Translations under genes and position numbers: made by a program
Notes under the pieces: model-generated
What the model was told of the DNA's origin: nothing
What the model saw: only the letters and a program-made list of their open reading frames with translations
Database searches by the model: none
Origin: GAS368 sp965227745
Lineage (GTDB): Bacteria > Verrucomicrobiota > Verrucomicrobiia > Opitutales > Opitutaceae
DNA: 64,000 nucleotides
Assembly: GCA_965227745.1 (NCBI GenBank)
Contig: OZ245769.1
Location: 248,001 to 312,000 of the forward strand
Direction: 5' to 3'
Shown here: positions 60,367-64,000 of the stretch, in pieces
Layout of the letters: each line of letters starts with the position of its first letter
Numbering within the stretch: position 1 is the stretch's first letter

Positions 60367-62610
60367 TCAGATCGACGCGAGAATATCGTTCAGCGTCTTG
60401 CTCGGGCGCAGGGCGGCGTCGGCCTTCTTGTCGTCGGGCTGGTAGTAGCCGCCGACGTCGGCGGGTTTGCCTTGGACGGCGAGGAGCTCGGCGACGATCT
60501 GCTTTTCGCTGGCGGTGAGCTTTTCGGCGATGGGCGTGAAGATTTTCTTCAGGTCGGCGTCGCTGTTCTGCGCGGCGAGGGCTTGGGCCCAGTAGAGGCA
60601 GAGGTAGAAGTGGCTGCCGCGATTATCGATGGTGCCGAGCTTGCGGCCGGGGGACTTGTCGGTCTCGAGGAATTTGCCGTTGGCTTGGTCGAGCGTGTCG
60701 GCGAGGACCTTGGCCTTGGCGTGCTTCGCGACGATGCTCAGGTGCTCGAAGCTCGCGGCGATGGCGAAGAATTCGCCGAGGCTGTCCCAGCGCAGGTAGT
60801 TCTCCTGCTGGAATTGCTCGACGTGCTTCGGGGCGGAGCCGCCGGCGCCGGTTTCGAAGAGGCCGCCACCATTCATCAGGGGAACGATGGAGAGCATCTT
60901 GGCACTGGTGCCGACCTCGAGGATCGGGAAGAGATCGGTGAGATAGTCGCGGAGCACATTGCCCGTGACGCTGATGGTGTCCTCGCCCTTGACGAGGCGC
61001 GCGAGCGTGACCTTGCAAGCTTCGGCGGGCGGGAAGATGCGGATGTCGAGGCCCGCGGTGTCGTGCTGGGCGAGGTACGTCTTAACTTTGAGGAGGATCT
61101 GCGCGTCGTGCGCGCGGGCGGCGTCGAGCCAGAAGATCGCGGGCGTGGCGGAGAGGCGCGCGCGGTTGACGGCGAGCTTCACCCAATCCTGCACGGCGGC
61201 GTCCTTGGTCTGGCAGGCGCGCCAGACGTCGCCGTCCTCGACCTTGTGCTCCAATAGGGTCTCGGGTTTGGCGTCTGGGGTCTGGGGGATCGTGACGACG
61301 CGGACGGTGCCGGAGCCGGAGATTTGGAAGGTCTTGTTGTGGGAGCCGTATTCTTCAGCGGCTTGGGCCATGAGGCCGACGTTGGGGACGGAGCCCATCG
61401 TCTTGGGATCGAGCGCACCGTTCTTTTTGCAGAACTCGACGGTGGCCTGGTAGATGCCGGCGTAGGAGCTGTCGGGAATGAGGGCGAGGGTGTCGGCGGG
61501 CTTGCCGGCGGCGTCGTACATCTTGCCACCCGCGCGGATCATGGCGGGCATCGAGGCGTCGACAATCACGTCGGACGGGACGTGGAGATTGGTGATGCCG
61601 TGGTCGGAGTTGACCATGGCGATGGCGGGGCCGGCCGCGTAGGCGGCCTTGATGTCGGCTTCGATCGCGGCCTTCTTGTCGGCGGGCAGCGTCTCGATTT
61701 TCTCGACGAGGTCGCCGAAGCCATTGGCGAGATCGACGCCGAGCTCGGTGAAGGTCGCGCCGTGCTTGGCGAAGAGGTCCTTGAAGTAAACGCGGACGGC
61801 GAGGCCGAACAGGATGGGGTCGGAGACCTTCATCATCGTGGCCTTGAGGTGAAGCGAGAACAGCACGCCGGAGGCGCGCGCTTCGTTGATCTGCTTCTCG
61901 TAGAAGGCGATGAGCGCCTTCTTGCTGATGAAGGTCCCGTCGATGATTTCGCCCGCCTTGAGCGGGGTCTTTTCCTTCAGCACTTTCACGGAGCCATCGG
62001 CGGCGACGAATTCGATCTTCACGACCGTGGCGGCGGGGACGGTGACGGACTTCTCGTTGGAGAAGAAATCATCCTTACCCATCGTGACGACGGACGTCTT
62101 CGAGTCGGGCGACCACTTACCCATGGAGTGAGGGTGGGCGCGGGCGTAGTCTTTCACGGCCTTGGGCGCGCGACGGTCGGAGTTGCCCTCGCGGAGGACG
62201 GGATTGACGGCGGAGCCCTTGACCTTGTCGTAGCGGGCCTTGGCATCTTTCTCGGCGTCCGTCTTCGGGACTTCAGGATAATCCGGCACGGCGTAGCCAT
62301 GCGACTGGAGCTCGGCGATGGCTTCCTTGAGCTGCGGGACGGAGGCGGAGATGTTGGGCAGCTTGATGATGTTGGCCTCGGGCTTGAGCGTCAGTGCGCC
62401 GAGCTCCGCGAGGTGATCGCCGATGCGCTGGGCCTCGGGCAGCTTATCCGAAAACACTGCGAGGATACGTCCCGCCAGGGAGATGTCGCGCGTCTCGATC
62501 GCGATGCCCGCATGCTTCGTGAAAGCCTGCACGATCGGCAGCAGAGAGTAGGTGGCGAGCGCGGGAGCCTCGTCGGTTTTCGTGTAGATGATGGTGGGCT
62601 TGGCGGACAT
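60367..62610 (-). CDS. icd: NADP-dependent isocitrate dehydrogenase, monomeric type
   Basis: A protein of 747 residues, matching the monomeric enzyme (about 740), which is unrelated in length to the common 420-residue dimer. Recognised segments are SDHGITNLHVPSDVIVDASM, PDSSYAGIYQATVEFCKKNG and DNRGSHFYLCLYWAQAL. It converts isocitrate to 2-oxoglutarate with NADPH production in the citric acid cycle. No regulatory partner is nearby. Start ATG 62610 gives the family N-terminus (KPTIIYTKTDEAPALATYS). Confidence 0.96.
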   Translation of the reverse strand: MSAKPTIIYTKTDEAPALATYSLLPIVQAFTKHAGIAIETRDISLAGRILAVFSDKLPEAQRIGDHLAELGALTLKPEANIIKLPNISASVPQLKEAIAELQSHGYAVPDYPEVPKTDAEKDAKARYDKVKGSAVNPVLREGNSDRRAPKAVKDYARAHPHSMGKWSPDSKTSVVTMGKDDFFSNEKSVTVPAATVVKIEFVAADGSVKVLKEKTPLKAGEIIDGTFISKKALIAFYEKQINEARASGVLFSLHLKATMMKVSDPILFGLAVRVYFKDLFAKHGATFTELGVDLANGFGDLVEKIETLPADKKAAIEADIKAAYAAGPAIAMVNSDHGITNLHVPSDVIVDASMPAMIRAGGKMYDAAGKPADTLALIPDSSYAGIYQATVEFCKKNGALDPKTMGSVPNVGLMAQAAEEYGSHNKTFQISGSGTVRVVTIPQTPDAKPETLLEHKVEDGDVWRACQTKDAAVQDWVKLAVNRARLSATPAIFWLDAARAHDAQILLKVKTYLAQHDTAGLDIRIFPPAEACKVTLARLVKGEDTISVTGNVLRDYLTDLFPILEVGTSAKMLSIVPLMNGGGLFETGAGGSAPKHVEQFQQENYLRWDSLGEFFAIAASFEHLSIVAKHAKAKVLADTLDQANGKFLETDKSPGRKLGTIDNRGSHFYLCLYWAQALAAQNSDADLKKIFTPIAEKLTASEKQIVAELLAVQGKPADVGGYYQPDDKKADAALRPSKTLNDILASI

Positions 62611-62771
62611 GATGGGAGTTTAAGAGTGTAAGCGGACTATGCTAGAGGCCGTAGCGGGAATGGGTCAACCACCGCATCTCCTTTTTTCGTCGCGAAACCG
62701 AGGGCGGGCGCCAAGGTCTGAAAGGCACGAGAATCACGCGCGCAACTCCTCTTTCTGCCTCGTTTACCGCC

Positions 62772-63311
62772 ATGAAAAAATTCCTCTTCCTGTTCCTCCT
62801 CGGTGTCGCCAGCGCCTTTGCGCAGTCGCAAAAAATCGACCTCGGCTCGCGCGGCGTGCTCACCATTTATCTGGAGGATGGGTGGACGTTCGACGTATCG
62901 GATTTCGGTGACCGCCGCATCGTGAAAATGACTCCGAAGAGCGATAAAGTGAATGCCAACTGCGAGATGACGATCACGTTTCCCGAGCAGGATCGCTTCG
63001 ACACCAAGGCCCGCCTCAAGATGCGCGTGGAGATCGATGCGTCGAAATTTGAGGATCGATCGGTCGAGGGCAAGGCACGGGCGCAGGAGTTTAACCTGAC
63101 CTCGGGTTACGGCTTTTACTGCACCTTCACCGATCCTGATCTCGTGGGCGCAAAACCGAAGAAGGGTGACTATAAAAATATTTCCGTCGGCTTGATTCGC
63201 CTCGCGCCGGATGTGGTGATCGAACTCGCGATCAATGCCGACGGCGTGAAGAGCGAGCCCTACCAGCAAGTGCTGGGCGCGATCGAGGGGATGGAATTTA
63301 AGGCGAAATGA
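62772..63311 (+). CDS. Small secreted protein of unknown function
   Basis: A protein of 179 residues with a clear signal peptide (MKKFLFLFLLGVASAFA, cleavage before QSQK). The rest is beta-rich with a GRHRIV-like charged segment (FGDRRIVKMTPKSD) and few cysteines. No named domain was recognised. It would be periplasmic or secreted. It is convergent with the cupin gene; a 168-base gap with inverted repeats separates them. Confidence 0.75.
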   Translation: MKKFLFLFLLGVASAFAQSQKIDLGSRGVLTIYLEDGWTFDVSDFGDRRIVKMTPKSDKVNANCEMTITFPEQDRFDTKARLKMRVEIDASKFEDRSVEGKARAQEFNLTSGYGFYCTFTDPDLVGAKPKKGDYKNISVGLIRLAPDVVIELAINADGVKSEPYQQVLGAIEGMEFKAK

Positions 63312-63337
63312 CGGTGAGGCGGGCTAGGCGGGAAAAT

Positions 63338-63450
63338 TCCAAGCTCCAACAGCCAAGCTCCAATGAAACTTCAATCGCAGCCAATGAATCCCATCGTTGG
63401 ATGCCTTCCGATCTTTTTTGGTCCTTGGAGGTTGGTCCTTGGTGCTTCGC
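63338..63450. repeat. CCAAGCTCCAA repeat with inverted copy
   Basis: CCAAGCTCCAA occurs twice at 63348-63374, and TTGGAGGTTGGTCCTTGG at 63425-63442 is its imperfect complement, so the two can fold into a stem with about 50 bases of loop. It lies between two convergent genes. Confidence 0.6.
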
Positions 63451-63478
63451 CGATAGGCGGGACACCATACGAATCAGC

Positions 63479-64000
63479 TTATTTCTTCGCCGGAGTCGGC
63501 GGCGCCTTGGGCGTGGCGGCGGTGACGATGCGGACGACGTGATAGCTCGCGAGGGTACCGCCGACGTTTTTCATGCCGTGCTCGGCATTGGACCCGTAGA
63601 AGAAAATCGAGCCCGGGCCGCCGCGTTTCGTCACGCCATCGATGGTGACCTCCATCGTGCCCTCTTTTACGATGACGATTTCCTCGTCAGGGTGGCGATG
63701 AGCGCCGTGGGGAATCTCGCCGGGATTGAGCGTGGTGACGTGGCACTCGAATTTTTCGCAGGTGGGCGTGGGCGAATCGACGATGGAGCGACGGGCGCCG
63801 GTCTTGGTCGTGACGACGGGCAGCTTTTCCCAGTCGAAGACACTGGAGGGGAGCTTGCCGGGGAGTTTGGCTGCCGCGGCCCCTTCCGCGGGAGCGGATT
63901 TCGTGGCGAGGGTTTCGAAATTGAAGACGAGGTACGTCGAGGGGGTGGTGCCGACATTGCGGACGTTGTGAAGATCGTTGGCCGCGTAAAATAGCAGCGA
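63479..64000 (-). CDS. Two-domain cupin protein (partial, 5' end outside the window)
   Basis: The last 174 codons of a gene that begins outside the window. The C-terminal cupin has the metal-binding pattern HGAHRHPDEEIVIVKEG (two His and Glu) and later GSNAEHGMKNVG with the last His. An upstream cupin-like half (YAANDLHNVRNVGTTPS) suggests a bicupin of the quercetin-dioxygenase-like type. Metal-dependent oxygenase, isomerase or sugar-binding functions all occur in this fold, so the substrate is open. The C-terminus ends APPTPAKK. The complete length cannot be judged. Confidence 0.85.
   Translation of the reverse strand, partial: SLLFYAANDLHNVRNVGTTPSTYLVFNFETLATKSAPAEGAAAAKLPGKLPSSVFDWEKLPVVTTKTGARRSIVDSPTPTCEKFECHVTTLNPGEIPHGAHRHPDEEIVIVKEGTMEVTIDGVTKRGGPGSIFFYGSNAEHGMKNVGGTLASYHVVRIVTAATPKAPPTPAKK

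Noticed and set aside
61324..62631. Open frame of about 435 codons opposite isocitrate dehydrogenase
   Set aside because: The - strand gives a full-length conserved enzyme; the + strand peptide is Gly/Asp/Val-rich with no family pattern.

Overview
The window reads as a high-GC chromosome segment of a verrucomicrobial bacterium, most likely an Opitutaceae relative. The grounds are two adjacent pairs of cytochrome-type DUF1549/DUF1553 and DUF1501 genes, a large TonB-dependent receptor with an N-terminal carboxypeptidase-like domain, secreted proteins ending in a tandem domain of the kind common in this phylum, scarce Shine-Dalgarno sites, and intergenic DNA full of dispersed repeats. No phage, insertion sequence, CRISPR array or rRNA gene was found.

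Bases 1-8320 look like the edge of a secondary-metabolite cluster. On the + strand a dehydrogenase end, a carrier protein and an acyl-ACP dehydrogenase match the FkbK/FkbJ/FkbI set that makes hydroxymalonyl- or alkoxymalonyl-ACP. On the - strand a one-module NRPS (C-A-T-TE, with Cys as TE nucleophile) follows a phosphopantetheinyl transferase. Two exported proteins sharing a C-terminal tandem domain flank the NRPS; one of them is a sugar-dehydrogenase/diheme fusion (8326-11607). A PL6 polysaccharide lyase follows, divergent from it, across a region with two operator-like palindromes.

Bases 13826-32867 hold a 1160-residue hybrid histidine kinase, a NarX/NarL-type two-component pair, and a block in which two DUF1553-DUF1501 pairs flank a TonB-dependent receptor. 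Bases 33124-44117 hold a metallo-beta-lactamase-fold protein, an acyltransferase, cydA and cydB split by 581 bases of repeats, a TPR protein, a PP2C phosphatase, a DinG-like helicase and two related lipoproteins.

Bases 44118-64000 are mostly housekeeping: L,D-transpeptidase, asd, tRNA-Val directly ahead of ilvN-ilvC, hemC-hemD, a DegT aminotransferase, trpF, alkylation repair (ogt, ada-alkA), a HIT protein, an esterase, ung, a yqeY-methyltransferase-S4 run, an RNA ligase, monomeric isocitrate dehydrogenase and a cupin protein cut by the window end.

The most unusual signal is in the spaces between genes. One family is built of short tandem units of 9-10 bases that start with CAC. A second is a set of hairpins whose stems differ from copy to copy but stay complementary, with recurring loops TGGAA or AAGAT and tails such as GCTCC or GCTAC. 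One double copy of the second family lies in frame inside ada-alkA. A structured stretch ending in an intrinsic terminator just upstream of the RNA ligase start is a candidate attenuator or small RNA.
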